The notes: a model not told the origin generated them from the letters alone. Positions 1 to 9,105 are shown, numbered from the stretch's first letter. The stretch is 64,000 nucleotides of DNA from JAGXLP01 sp964649445 (GCA_964649445.1 CAZYPS010000003.1:1-64000); one strand, 5' to 3'. Translations and numbers: made by a program.

Positions 1-357
1 CAGTGTCACAAGTTGTGCGATAGAAAATATAGTGGTTGGGTGGGGGGATTTCAAGAGCCTATAACCGAAATACCGAAAATTGTTATTAGTTATCTTCAAC
101 CAAACCTCATCCCTGGCCAAACCTCATCCCTGGTGGACCAAATCTTTAATGTATAATCATTAAAAAGAATTCAAATGACCTCAGCCAAAGACAGAAAAAT
201 TAACGAAAAATATGTTTTACTCTTCTTTCTTCGTGGAGGCGGTATATTGAGGCCAGAGAAAAAACAAACAAACTTTGTCGAATTGATGCAGCCCATTTCC
301 TCAGCTATAATTTTTTATCTATTAACAAAACGAGGTAAAGGAACAGACTACCAAAAT
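1..357. other. Intergenic region upstream of ABC transporter operon
   Basis: No gene is supported here. An open frame from 175 runs into the transporter gene, but its first 61 residues look like read-through of AT-rich leader, not protein. A TATAAT at 152-157 could be a -10 element, though no good -35 sits 16-18 bases before it. A 17-bp tandem duplication lies at 100-133. Confidence 0.5.
100..133. repeat. 17-bp perfect tandem duplication
   Basis: The unit CCAAACCTCATCCCTGG occurs twice head to tail (100-116 and 117-133) with no mismatch. It sits about 20 bases before a TATAAT. It may be a recent slippage event or a doubled regulator site; no third copy was noticed. Confidence 0.9.
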
Positions 358-1458
358 ATGAAACTAACTAGAAAAGAATTCATCAAATATCTTGGCACAA
401 CCACACTCGCGGCTATTACTGGTAATATAGCCTTCTCACAGTCAAAAAATTCAACTTTAACCGAGATGAAGGTAGCTTACCCCCCGACAATGGCTGCTCT
501 GCCTCTCGCTAAGGGAGTCCAGCAAAAATTCTTCCTGGAGGATGAAGGGGTTACTCCGTTCCTGGACCAGGATATCGAGTTGTCTCTTATTCCCACCAAG
601 GGACCCAGTGACGCAGCCAGGTTAGTCAGCGGAGATCGAGCGGACTGTGCAATAACCGGTCTTTCCAGCGCACTGTATGCTATCCAGGGAGCCGGTAATT
701 TAAAAGTTACCTCTACCGCCTTTGACCCGAACGGATCCGGGAGACACTTTGGCCTAGTTACCGGTAATATGTACAACATTTCTTCCATGACTGACCTCGT
801 AGAGGAATGGCTCGATAGCTCCGCAAGAAAATCTATTGTTCTCTCACTACGGCGTGACGACCATTACGCTACGGACCAATTACTGAAAAAATCGGGTTTT
901 CAGGGGGATGATGAAATTCATTACGTGGATCAGGAAGATCTAATCTCTCGCCTGTATGGTCTACTCAACGGTAATTTTATTTCTACCGTTCTCCCGGAAC
1001 CTCTACTAACCCTTGCTTTAGAAAATCCAGAATTTAGAGGATACCAGGCGGAACTCCTCAGTGACTATAGAGATTTAACCCTCCCGCCGTTCGTATTCGT
1101 ATTCAACCAGAAAGTACTGGAAAGTAAACCTGAATTAGTCAATAAATTTTACAAAGGGTGGAACGCTGCTTTACAAGAGACAAACTCCAGCAGCAACCTC
1201 CAACTCCTGGACCTAACGACTCAAATAATTTCTGAGACTCTACCCAGTCTTCGTAATGCAATAGAGAACACAGAGCTCACTGAGGAGTTTGCGAGTTTAT
1301 TTGAGATTCCCAGCTTTTCCAATCCCAAAAACTTAAATGAAGGTATCGTCGATTCCGTCCAGGATTGGGCAATTTCAAAAGGATACTTAAAAGAAAAAGT
1401 CCCTTTTGAAAAGGCATACGATGGAACCTCGGCATTACTGGCCGATGAACAAGAATGA
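358..1458 (+). CDS. ABC transporter substrate-binding protein, NMT1/SsuA-like
   Basis: Periplasmic or surface binding protein of a nitrate/sulfonate/taurine/thiamine-precursor type importer. The ATG at 358 (366 aa) is preferred over the in-frame ATG at 175 because a purine-rich GAGGTAAAGGA lies at 332-342 and the protein then opens with a typical export signal (Lys/Arg-rich start, hydrophobic TTTLAAITG stretch, residues 1-28). No lipobox Cys is seen. The mature part has the two-lobe SsuA/ThiY look, with a glycine-rich ALYAIQGAGN segment. It overlaps the ATPase gene by 4 bases (ATGA), so the three genes are one operon. Ligand cannot be told from sequence. Confidence 0.85.
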   Translation: MKLTRKEFIKYLGTTTLAAITGNIAFSQSKNSTLTEMKVAYPPTMAALPLAKGVQQKFFLEDEGVTPFLDQDIELSLIPTKGPSDAARLVSGDRADCAITGLSSALYAIQGAGNLKVTSTAFDPNGSGRHFGLVTGNMYNISSMTDLVEEWLDSSARKSIVLSLRRDDHYATDQLLKKSGFQGDDEIHYVDQEDLISRLYGLLNGNFISTVLPEPLLTLALENPEFRGYQAELLSDYRDLTLPPFVFVFNQKVLESKPELVNKFYKGWNAALQETNSSSNLQLLDLTTQIISETLPSLRNAIENTELTEEFASLFEIPSFSNPKNLNEGIVDSVQDWAISKGYLKEKVPFEKAYDGTSALLADEQE

Positions 1459-2168
1459 TAGAGATTTCCGAGCTCTCAATCGAATACGAATCGGACGATA
1501 CTGGTGAAAAGGTAATTTCCGGACTGAATCTTTCAGTGGATAAAGGAGATAGCCTGGGCATAATTGGTCCTAACGGGTGCGGCAAAACCACTTTACTACA
1601 TACGATAGCGGGCCTGCACTACAATTATTCCGGCTTACTTCAACTTGATACGCCCGAAGATAAAATCGCGTTGATCCTTCAAGATATTGGACTGTTGCCC
1701 TGGAAAACAATCTGGAAGAACGCGACTCTGGGATTGGACTTAGGCCGACAGGGAGATATAGACAATGTAGTGGATATCCTCAAGGAGCTAGATCTTTATT
1801 CTTACAGGGACAGTTTTCCATCTCAGCTGTCAGGAGGCCAAAAGAGAAAACTTGGACTTGCCCGGGCTCTGGCCGTCGATCCCGAAATATTGTTGATGGA
1901 CGAACCATTCGTTTCTCTCGACGAATTTACCCGGGAAAGTCTGCAGGACAGGGTTTTAAATCTCTGGCAGGCGAGAGACCTGACGATGGCCCTCGTCTCC
2001 CACGACATGGAAGAAGCAGCTTTTCTCGGACAAAATATAGCCGTTCTTTCCCGTGCTCCCGCAAACGTCAAAAGTGTTATTAAAAACGAAAATATGGGAA
2101 CGCGCGACTTTCGCCGGAGTGAGGAGTTTTATCAAATAGTTAAAAAAACCAGGCAGGAACTACCATGA
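1455..2168 (+). CDS. ABC transporter ATP-binding protein, SsuB/TauB-like
   Basis: ATPase subunit (237 aa) that powers the importer encoded on either side. Walker A GPNGCGKTT is at residues 38-46, the signature LSGGQKRKLGLARAL near 122-136, and Walker B ILLMDEPF follows, with the switch His in VSHDMEEAAF. Length and motifs are standard for the nitrate/sulfonate/taurine family. It starts inside the stop of the binding protein and its own stop overlaps the permease start (ATGA at 2165), indicating translational coupling. Confidence 0.92.
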   Translation: MIEISELSIEYESDDTGEKVISGLNLSVDKGDSLGIIGPNGCGKTTLLHTIAGLHYNYSGLLQLDTPEDKIALILQDIGLLPWKTIWKNATLGLDLGRQGDIDNVVDILKELDLYSYRDSFPSQLSGGQKRKLGLARALAVDPEILLMDEPFVSLDEFTRESLQDRVLNLWQARDLTMALVSHDMEEAAFLGQNIAVLSRAPANVKSVIKNENMGTRDFRRSEEFYQIVKKTRQELP

Positions 2169-2929
2169 GAAAAGATCTGGTTAGATACGGTATAAGCTTT
2201 ATAGTTATGATACTCCTATGGTGGCTGGCGAGCATCACTGTAGATTTTGCGCTTTCCGGCCCCAAGAGCTCTGTACTTCCTGGCCCGGTCAGTGCTTTTA
2301 CCACGTTATATAATCACTGGGGATCAATTTGGCCCAACTTTGTCCGTAGTGCCGTTCGCCTTATAATTTCTCTAATTGCAGCAATTACATTAGGGGCTAC
2401 AGCGGGATTAATAATAGGGTACGAGGACAAGGTGAACAGGTTTATTACGCCGTTGCTCTATATAGTCTATCCAGTCCCCAAAATCGTATTTCTTCCCGTT
2501 ATCCTGATTCTATTTGGACTGGGTGATATTTCTCGGGTTATCTTCATTTTCCTGGTCGCAGTTTTTCAGGTCACAATTAGTGCCCGCGACGCTGCTAAGA
2601 ATATTTCTCCCCAGTGGATAAAAGCAGTAAGGAGTTCCGGGGGCAATAAGCTCCAAATTTACCGTCACGTAGTGATTCCCGCAACGCTTCCCAGTGTTTT
2701 GAGCAGCGCCCGTATTAGTATTGGTCTCGGTATAGCCGCTTTATATCTCGCGGAATTGTCTTACACTAATGCCGGCCTTGGTTACTATATCAACAACTCC
2801 TGGAAAGTATTCGCTTATTCCGACGTATTTGCAGGTATTCTAGCTTTCGCCGCTCTGGGATTAGGATTGTACGTGATTATTGAAACACTGGAAAGAGGGC
2901 TTTGCAGGTGGAAACATCTCGATCAATAA
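2165..2929 (+). CDS. ABC transporter permease, SsuC/TauC-like
   Basis: Membrane subunit (254 aa) of the importer. About six hydrophobic segments are visible. The cytoplasmic EAA-type loop that contacts the ATPase is seen around ISPQWIKAVRSSGGNKLQIYR followed by a VIPATLPSVLSSARI segment, typical of BPD_transp_1 permeases of the sulfonate/nitrate group. Its start overlaps the ATPase stop by 4 bases. The order binding protein, ATPase, permease is complete, so this is a full transporter. Substrate is unknown. Confidence 0.9.
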   Translation: MRKDLVRYGISFIVMILLWWLASITVDFALSGPKSSVLPGPVSAFTTLYNHWGSIWPNFVRSAVRLIISLIAAITLGATAGLIIGYEDKVNRFITPLLYIVYPVPKIVFLPVILILFGLGDISRVIFIFLVAVFQVTISARDAAKNISPQWIKAVRSSGGNKLQIYRHVVIPATLPSVLSSARISIGLGIAALYLAELSYTNAGLGYYINNSWKVFAYSDVFAGILAFAALGLGLYVIIETLERGLCRWKHLDQ

Positions 2930-2950
2930 AGAAAAAGAGGAAGCCAAAAA

Positions 2951-3814
2951 ATGAATGATAGGGATCTTCTACTTTACAAAGGCAAAGACAGCGACAGGGC
3001 TGACGAGGTTTCCCGGACAATTAAGAACTGGTGTGGAGATCACGGTGTGTCTCTCAGGGAAGTTTCGAACCAGGAAGATATCGAAGAAAAAGCAGAAAAA
3101 AGCGATGGAAAAACAGTACTTCTTAGCCTCGGTGGTGATGGCACCTTTCTTCAGGCGGCTGACCTGATAGCCCCTTACAGAATACCTATCCTGGGGATCA
3201 ACCTCGGCAAGCTCGGGTTTTTGACGGGTCTGGATGCAACCGATCTCGATCAGAACCTGAGCCGGGTGTTTGAAGGAGGGGCTTCAGTCAAGAAACTGGC
3301 CCGTCTTCGCTGCTCCCTAAACTTCGTTGAATCCGAGGAAAACTCCGTCTTCACGGCTCTGAACGAAGTCGCCATAACTCGGGGAAGCGCAAAAGGACTG
3401 GCGGAAGTCGTACTATATCTGAACTCAAAAAAAGTAGCTACCTACCCGGGCGATGGTCTCATAGTATCTACACCTACTGGTTCTACCGCTTACTCTTTAT
3501 CCTGTGGAGGGCCACTAATTACCCAAAATACCTCCGCTTTCAGCATAACACCTCTTAACGTGCATAAACTTGGACTCAGGCCGATAATCTGTTCAAATGA
3601 AACTGAAATATCCATCAAGACAAAAACTCCTGTCTCGATTCAGATAGACGGGAGAGATATTGGGAATCTAAGAAAGAACAAATTTATAGAAATCGCCGAA
3701 TCAGACACACCTACGTTAATGCTTGTCCCTGATTTCCGGAGCAATTTTTTCGAAACCGTTAGAAACAAACTCAACTGGGATAAAGACAGGGGCTCCAGAA
3801 GTCAGAGCAGGTAA
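2951..3814 (+). CDS. nadK: NAD kinase
   Basis: ATP-dependent NAD+ kinase making NADP+, a cytoplasmic enzyme (287 aa, normal length). The diagnostic GGDGTFL loop is at about residues 59-65, followed by GINLGKLGFLTG, and the second conserved block PGDGLIVSTPTGSTAYSLS appears mid-protein. A weak ribosome site (AAGAGGAAG) ends about 8 bases before the ATG. It lies only 21 bases behind the ABC permease, so it is probably co-transcribed with the importer; I see no functional reason for that pairing. Confidence 0.95.
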   Translation: MNDRDLLLYKGKDSDRADEVSRTIKNWCGDHGVSLREVSNQEDIEEKAEKSDGKTVLLSLGGDGTFLQAADLIAPYRIPILGINLGKLGFLTGLDATDLDQNLSRVFEGGASVKKLARLRCSLNFVESEENSVFTALNEVAITRGSAKGLAEVVLYLNSKKVATYPGDGLIVSTPTGSTAYSLSCGGPLITQNTSAFSITPLNVHKLGLRPIICSNETEISIKTKTPVSIQIDGRDIGNLRKNKFIEIAESDTPTLMLVPDFRSNFFETVRNKLNWDKDRGSRSQSR

Positions 3815-3843
3815 CATTTCTCGGATTGTACCTCTTTTTTCTG

Positions 3844-3872
3844 TTGACTTAACTACCCAGTCTAGTTATTAT
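3844..3872 (+). promoter_or_regulatory. Sigma70-type promoter, probably giving a leaderless mRNA
   Basis: TTGACT (3844-3849) and TATTAT (3867-3872) are separated by 17 bases. Transcription would begin about 7-8 bases on, at 3879-3880, exactly at the ATG at 3880. No Shine-Dalgarno sequence is present upstream. Confidence 0.6.
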
Positions 3873-3879
3873 GAGATAT

Positions 3880-5169
3880 ATGAACTGGGTTATCGCGCTC
3901 ACAATTTTCTTCATAACGTATATAGTCCTGTTTTCGGAAAAAATTGACCGGACAATAATAACTCTGGCCGGTGCATTGGCCATCCTCCTATCCGGTCTTG
4001 CCCTGGGATTCTATACTCAGCCCGAGGCCTTCGAAGCAATAGATTTCGATACAATAACGCTTGTCCTGGGGATGATGATTATGGTCGGTACAATCCAGAG
4101 GACCGGGCTAATTGAGTACCTCTCGATAATTATAGCTCAAAAAAGCAAGGGTAGGGTATGGTTACTTTTGCTGGGATTGGGTGCGTTTACCGCTGTAGCT
4201 TCAGCTGTCCTGGATAACGTGACAACCATGGTCATTGTCGTACCTACCACACTATCGATCACCGACCTGCTCGGACTTTCGCCTATACCATTTCTCATCT
4301 CTGAATCCATGCTATCGATCGTTGGAGGATTGTCTACCTTAATCGGTGACCCTCCTAACATAATAATCGGATCAGCTGCAAACTTGAGTTTTACCCAGTT
4401 TGTCACCCGCCTGGGTCCGATTGCGGTGGTTATATGGTTCTTATCGGTTCTCTACTTCTGGCTTAAATTTAACAAAACTATGCCATCGACCGTAGAACAG
4501 AGACAGGCACTAGAGGAAATGGACCCGGGAAGAACAGTCGAAGACTGGAACGACGTGAAATGGGCTTCCGGGGTTATGATAATAGTCATAGGGCTATACC
4601 TGGCACACGGAATGATCGGTCTACAACCTCAGACCGTTGCCTTCATCGGAGCTACACTTGCACTGCTTCTAATAAGACCGGATGTTAGTGAGACACTCGC
4701 AAACGTAGAGTGGAGCGTTCTGTTATTTTACGCCTCGCTATTTGTTTTAGTAGGTGGACTTGAACAGGTGGGGATAATTCATCAAATAGCCCGAGAATTC
4801 GGGGTCGTGGCCGAGAACTTCCCTTTGCTCGCACCATTGATCCTTGTATGGCTAGCGGGAATTTTATCCGGAATAATTGACAATGTTCCACTCACCATTG
4901 CCCTAATACCGGTAATACAGGGGCTCGGCAGCATACACGGAATACATCTGTCTTCTTATTGGTGGGCACTCGCCCTTGGTGCCGGTCTTGGCGGTATAAG
5001 TTCTCCGATCGGATCATCTGCAAACGTAATTACCGTGTCACTTAGCGAAAGGACGGATAATCCCATCACCTTTACAAAGTGGATCAAGGTCGGTGTGCCT
5101 TTGACGGTTCTCAACCTGACGCTGGCCAGTATTTTTCTGTTTTTCGGGATGCAACTAGGTTATATGTAG
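3880..5169 (+). CDS. ArsB/NhaD-type ion transporter (first of tandem pair)
   Basis: Polytopic inner-membrane transporter of the ion transporter (IT) superfamily (ArsB arsenite permease, NhaD Na+/H+ antiporter, SLC13). The duplicated hairpin motifs are clear: LDNVTTM followed by GDPPNIIIG in the first half, and IDNVPLTIALIP followed by SPIGSSANVI in the second. About 11-12 membrane segments, 429 aa. I choose ATG 3880 because the alternative ATG at 3871 overlaps the -10 hexamer of the upstream promoter and neither has a ribosome site. A paralogue follows 38 bases downstream. Substrate could be Na+, arsenite or a dicarboxylate; no ars genes are nearby. Confidence 0.85.
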   Translation: MNWVIALTIFFITYIVLFSEKIDRTIITLAGALAILLSGLALGFYTQPEAFEAIDFDTITLVLGMMIMVGTIQRTGLIEYLSIIIAQKSKGRVWLLLLGLGAFTAVASAVLDNVTTMVIVVPTTLSITDLLGLSPIPFLISESMLSIVGGLSTLIGDPPNIIIGSAANLSFTQFVTRLGPIAVVIWFLSVLYFWLKFNKTMPSTVEQRQALEEMDPGRTVEDWNDVKWASGVMIIVIGLYLAHGMIGLQPQTVAFIGATLALLLIRPDVSETLANVEWSVLLFYASLFVLVGGLEQVGIIHQIAREFGVVAENFPLLAPLILVWLAGILSGIIDNVPLTIALIPVIQGLGSIHGIHLSSYWWALALGAGLGGISSPIGSSANVITVSLSERTDNPITFTKWIKVGVPLTVLNLTLASIFLFFGMQLGYM

Positions 5170-5207
5170 TGGTTTAATAAAGTTGTCCCAAACGGAGGCG
5201 GATTGAT

Positions 5208-6539
5208 ATGAGCCCCGAACTCCTTATTTCCGCCCTGATATTCGTCGGGACATATATTGTCATTCTTACCAACAAAGTGGAAAGGTCGCTTGCCGCCGTT
5301 ACCGGGGGAGCTTTAATGGTGGGAGCGGGTCTCGTTTTTGGGTTCTATAACGAAAGAGAGGTAATAACAGAAGCGATCGACTGGAATACACTCGGGCTCC
5401 TGCTTGGTATGATGATCGTTGTCGGGATATTGAAGGATACCGGTTTATTCGAGACCCTCGCCATCTGGGCAGCGAAACTCTCACGTGGCGATTATTTTTA
5501 TATGATACTCTTGTTCGGTCTACTCGCCGCGACACTATCTACAACTATCGACAACGTCACGACGATACTGCTGGTCGCACCTATCTCAATGTCGATAAGT
5601 TCCGTCCTGGGGATTGACCCGAAGCCGATATTAATCACACAGGGACTTTTCGCAAATATCGGGGGAGTAGCTACGCTCATTGGGGACCCACCCAATATCA
5701 TGATATCAACCGCCGGAGGATTAAGTTACCTGGATTACATCTACAACCTGGCCCCCACGGTCATAATATGTACCACGGTCACGGTGATCGTATTTAAATT
5801 CATATTTTCCAGGAAAACTCGCCAGGAAAATAAGAAAATTCACCGGGAAGCCTTAAACAACATATTAGAAAGACAACCGTCAAAGGAGATATCTAACTGG
5901 AGCCTGTTGGGTAAAAGCCTAATGACCCTAAGTTTTATAATAGTCCTATTTATACTTCATAGCACATTATCTATTACTCCCGCCACTGTCGCTTTGGGAG
6001 GAGCCGCTCTAATATTAATCCTGGCCCGACCTGACATGAGCGAGATCCTCGATCGAGTCGAGTGGCGCACTTTGCTCTTCTTTGCCGGTCTATTTGTCGT
6101 TGTTCACGGAGTTGGAAATACCGCCTTACTAACAAAAGCTGCCCAGGGAGTACTCCGCTTAACCCAGGGAAACCTCTTGCTATCAGCACTCACCATCTTG
6201 TTTTTATCCGCCATAGGATCCGGACTGGTTGACAATATCCCTCTTACTGCCGTGATGCTTCCGATTATTGGAACTCTCTCGGCAAATTTACCCGGCGAAT
6301 CAAATATTCTTTGGTGGGCTCTAGCTTTTGGGACTGGCTTCGGAGGTAATGCCACTTACATAGGATCACCCGCAAATGAGATGATCGTCTCGCTCAGCGA
6401 GGATCACCACGAGCCTATTAGCATGAAATACTGGTTAAAGTATGGAACTGTAATAACCTTAATAACCACTTTGATTGCAGGAGCCATTATATCCATCCAG
6501 ATAGTTACCCCTGCTAGCTTGCCATTCTTCCCGACTTAA
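5208..6539 (+). CDS. ArsB/NhaD-type ion transporter (second of tandem pair)
   Basis: A 443-aa paralogue of the preceding gene, same superfamily and topology. It carries IDNVTTILLVAPISMSIS with GDPPNIMIS in the first half and VDNIPLTAVMLPI with a GSPANEMIVSLSE segment in the second, each at matching positions. A strong ribosome site (GGAGGCGGA) precedes the ATG by about 6 bases, unlike its neighbour. A 38-base spacing suggests co-transcription. The pair may have arisen by duplication and may work with different ions or together; sequence alone does not decide. Confidence 0.85.
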   Translation: MSPELLISALIFVGTYIVILTNKVERSLAAVTGGALMVGAGLVFGFYNEREVITEAIDWNTLGLLLGMMIVVGILKDTGLFETLAIWAAKLSRGDYFYMILLFGLLAATLSTTIDNVTTILLVAPISMSISSVLGIDPKPILITQGLFANIGGVATLIGDPPNIMISTAGGLSYLDYIYNLAPTVIICTTVTVIVFKFIFSRKTRQENKKIHREALNNILERQPSKEISNWSLLGKSLMTLSFIIVLFILHSTLSITPATVALGGAALILILARPDMSEILDRVEWRTLLFFAGLFVVVHGVGNTALLTKAAQGVLRLTQGNLLLSALTILFLSAIGSGLVDNIPLTAVMLPIIGTLSANLPGESNILWWALAFGTGFGGNATYIGSPANEMIVSLSEDHHEPISMKYWLKYGTVITLITTLIAGAIISIQIVTPASLPFFPT

Positions 6540-6543
6540 ATTG

Positions 6544-7266
6544 TTAGATTTTTGTAAGAACGATAAAGCCAGCTAGCCCTACACCCAATAGAAATGCTCC
6601 GAGTGAATGTTTCTTTTCTGAATCTCTGACTTCCGGGAGGAGGTGTGAGGCAGAGACGTAAATCAATACCCCGGAAACAAACCCAAGCATCAAACCGGTA
6701 CTGGAAGTTCCTAACTTTTTTACAAAAGGATAAGCTACAAAAGCTCCGATCGGTGTAGTAAGCGCCGCAATCAAGAAGGCGTAAAACATAGCGGACTTTT
6801 TCTGGACTTCTCCTTTCAAAAGGGTGGTGTAAGTAATTATGCCCTCGGCAAATTCATGAACTACCAACCCTATCCCGGTCATTATTCCAATTAGAACGGA
6901 CGCTTCGAACGTCACCACGTAAATTACGCCATCGACGAGCGAGTGGATAGCTATCCCTTCTACTGCAGTCACGCCGAACGCGAGCGGTTCTTCTTTGGTC
7001 TGGTGTCGGATTAATTTATTGCTGAAAACCATGAACAGGAAGCCGGCCAGAGCTAGAAACCCGGCATTGTTTGATTTCTCCAGCGCATCTGGAAGAGCAA
7101 GCATTAGGGGTGTAGAAATTAACATGCCTGCGGCGAAACAAATGAAATACGATTTTGTTCTTTTCGCCCAGTCTTTAAACTGGAAGATTGTCAATATCCC
7201 CAAACTATTGACCAGGGCAGCAGAAATCGCAAAACCCGCTATCCAGATAAAAGTATTATTTTCCAT
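6544..7266 (-). CDS. ZIP family metal transporter
   Basis: Eight-helix divalent-metal permease (240 aa) likely importing Zn2+ or related ions across the inner membrane. The metal-site helices are recognisable: IHSLVDGVIY in helix 4 and VVHEFAEGIITY in helix 5, matching the H-x-x-x-E/D and HExxEG patterns of the ZupT/GufA group. A usable ribosome site (GGTGGA) precedes the ATG. It converges with the tandem transporter gene, with only 4 bases between stop codons, so no room for a private terminator. Confidence 0.85.
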   Translation of the reverse strand: MENNTFIWIAGFAISAALVNSLGILTIFQFKDWAKRTKSYFICFAAGMLISTPLMLALPDALEKSNNAGFLALAGFLFMVFSNKLIRHQTKEEPLAFGVTAVEGIAIHSLVDGVIYVVTFEASVLIGIMTGIGLVVHEFAEGIITYTTLLKGEVQKKSAMFYAFLIAALTTPIGAFVAYPFVKKLGTSSTGLMLGFVSGVLIYVSASHLLPEVRDSEKKHSLGAFLLGVGLAGFIVLTKI

Positions 7267-7325
7267 ATTTCCACCAGGTACAGGAGGAGTTGATTATACT
7301 CATAATCCGGTTTGCATTATAAATT

Positions 7326-7967
7326 CTACTGTGAGAAGTGAATTAACAGCCCCTGAATAATTCCTCGGGCAATTGACTCACGGTAGCTCGAATTTGTAAG
7401 TCTTTCCCGTTCGGAAGGTGAGGTGAGGAAACCCACTTCCACCATAGCTGATGGAATTTCCGTATACCTTGTATAGAGGCGTTGATACCTGAGACCTCTA
7501 TCGCTCGCACCAGTTCGGCCTACGATTGATTCCTGGATCGTCGTAGCCATATTCCAGCTCTCACTCCCTTGACCTCGGGTCCTATCGAGGATCGTTTCTA
7601 TCCCGTTGACACCAGGATCCCGGAACGAATTAGCCTGAACTGATAGGTAACCGGCGCTACCCTTCTCTTCCGCCAACTCCAGCCGGTCCAGCAGAGGAAC
7701 GTAATCGTCAGAAGTTCTCGTAAAAACAAAATCCAGGGAAGGATGTTCTTCGCCAAGCTCCTTAACCTTCAGGGCGATCTGCAGATTGACGCTTTTTTCC
7801 TTGACACCAGAAACAACTGAGCCTGGATCGTAACCACCGTGACCCGCGTCTATCGTAATTTTAGTCGGTGAACTCCGTATTGACCTCCCGGGTGATGTAC
7901 CGGATGGCGTTAACAAAAAAAGAATAATTACAGAAGCAAAAACCGATTTAATTATATTTGATAACAT
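7326..7967 (-). CDS. N-acetylmuramoyl-L-alanine amidase (Amidase_3)
   Basis: Exported zinc amidase (213 aa) that cleaves the amide bond between muramic acid and the stem peptide of peptidoglycan. A signal/anchor hydrophobic stretch (IIKSVFASVIILFLL) is at residues 4-18. The catalytic domain follows, with the zinc site opening at TIDAGHGGYDPGS and closing at the AMVEVGFLTSPSER block that carries the catalytic Glu. No SPOR, SH3 or peptidoglycan-binding repeats are attached, so the protein is a minimal single-domain form. No Shine-Dalgarno is visible; a TAAAAT lies 7 bases before the ATG. Confidence 0.9.
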   Translation of the reverse strand: MLSNIIKSVFASVIILFLLTPSGTSPGRSIRSSPTKITIDAGHGGYDPGSVVSGVKEKSVNLQIALKVKELGEEHPSLDFVFTRTSDDYVPLLDRLELAEEKGSAGYLSVQANSFRDPGVNGIETILDRTRGQGSESWNMATTIQESIVGRTGASDRGLRYQRLYTRYTEIPSAMVEVGFLTSPSERERLTNSSYRESIARGIIQGLLIHFSQ

Positions 7968-8367
7968 TTTTAATATTTTACTCTATTAAACCTTAAGCAC
8001 ACGGACAGGTGTCGGAAAAACTGATGTAAACGGTTACTCTTTTAATTTCTCACCAGGCCTACGGACCGTATTTCCAGGGCAATATTCGAGTTTGAAAAAT
8101 ACAGTTGAACATGGTTTCAGGAAAGAAATAACTTCACGCTCTTTCTATTAGCGGCTTTCCTTTAACGTATAACAGGGTTCAGCAGTTCAGCACTCAATTA
8201 AGGAGTTATGATAACCTGCGATGATTGACGTTATCGAAAACTCCACGTTAAGTGCAAGTTATATTCCAGTCTATTTATTTCTAATTGGAAGTCTTGAATT
8301 CTGCCTATAACCCTCACTTATGGCTTATCCTGCAAGATTCCCGTCGAGTTTTCTGGGGTAACTAAAC
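7968..8367. other. Intergenic region between amidase and thioredoxin-like gene
   Basis: No gene, RNA family or strong promoter is recognised in these 400 bases. The one clear structure is the nested inverted repeat at 8202-8244. Confidence 0.5.
8202..8244. repeat. Nested inverted repeat (43 nt)
   Basis: Outer arms GGAGTT (8202-8207) and AACTCC (8239-8244) enclose inner arms GATAAC (8210-8215) and GTTATC (8230-8235), leaving a 14-base loop and a small internal loop. No T-run follows on either strand, so it is not a standard terminator. Confidence 0.55.
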
Positions 8368-9105
8368 CTATTCCCCAACCAGGTAGACCTTTTTCACCTC
8401 AGTTTCGGAAGTTATCCTTTCTGAATACTCTCTCCGGGAGTCGCCGGAGAAGTTCAGGATTAATTCTCGACCCTCCGGGAGAGAAGTCATGGACAGCTTT
8501 TCGGTTACAACTGGAATATCAATCGAAGTTTCTCTCAAAATATCAAAATCTTTTTTACTTATCTCCTTAATCTTTGGCCTGTAATTGTAGTAAGTGGGCT
8601 CTGCTTTCTTTTCCTCCTCCTTGAAAGACTCTGTAACTATCCTCTCCAGAAAATCCATCATTGACTCAGGTTCCGGAGGACTCCCGGGAAACTTTGTTAT
8701 CGCTCCTCCCTCCCGTAATAGATCTGGGTCAGGAGGATAAAATACGTACGTAGTAGGAGTGCCTTTTACATCTAATCCCGAAGCCAGTTGCATATTAGTT
8801 ACCTCACCCTGGCCCGGCAATTCGATTTTAAAAGTTTCGTCAACAGTTACCAGCGAAAGTACAAAATGATTATTTAAGGTCTTCCTCACTTCCGGATCTG
8901 AAAGTATCTCGGCCTTGAACTCCTGACAGTGGGGACACTCAGCTGAAACAAACGAAAATACTAGCTGTCGGTCCAGTATCCTCGATAGCTTAAGCGCTTC
9001 TTCAAAGGGATAATTATCGGCGATTTGTTCAGTTTGCTCTCCGGAAGCTAAAAAAGCCGTTGTCAACAAAAGTAAAACCAAAACTGATATAATGTATTTT
9101 TTCAC
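8368..9105 (-). CDS. Exported thioredoxin-like protein
   Basis: A 245-aa protein with an N-terminal signal peptide (KKYIISVLVLLLLTTAFLA, residues 2-20) and a thioredoxin fold at about 30-160. The redox motif is CPHC (in SAECPHCQEFK) and the cis-proline block is GTPTTYVF. The last 80 residues form a Lys/Glu-rich tail of unknown role. It probably acts as a thiol-disulfide oxidoreductase outside the cytoplasm. The start codon is GTG, supported by a GGAGTGA ribosome site 6 bases before it. No dedicated partner such as DsbD or CcdA is adjacent. Confidence 0.8.
   Translation of the reverse strand: MKKYIISVLVLLLLTTAFLASGEQTEQIADNYPFEEALKLSRILDRQLVFSFVSAECPHCQEFKAEILSDPEVRKTLNNHFVLSLVTVDETFKIELPGQGEVTNMQLASGLDVKGTPTTYVFYPPDPDLLREGGAITKFPGSPPEPESMMDFLERIVTESFKEEEKKAEPTYYNYRPKIKEISKKDFDILRETSIDIPVVTEKLSMTSLPEGRELILNFSGDSRREYSERITSETEVKKVYLVGE

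Noticed and set aside
175..357. N-terminal extension of the first binding protein
   Set aside because: The added 61 residues are low-complexity read-through and would bury the signal peptide; the ATG at 358 fits better.
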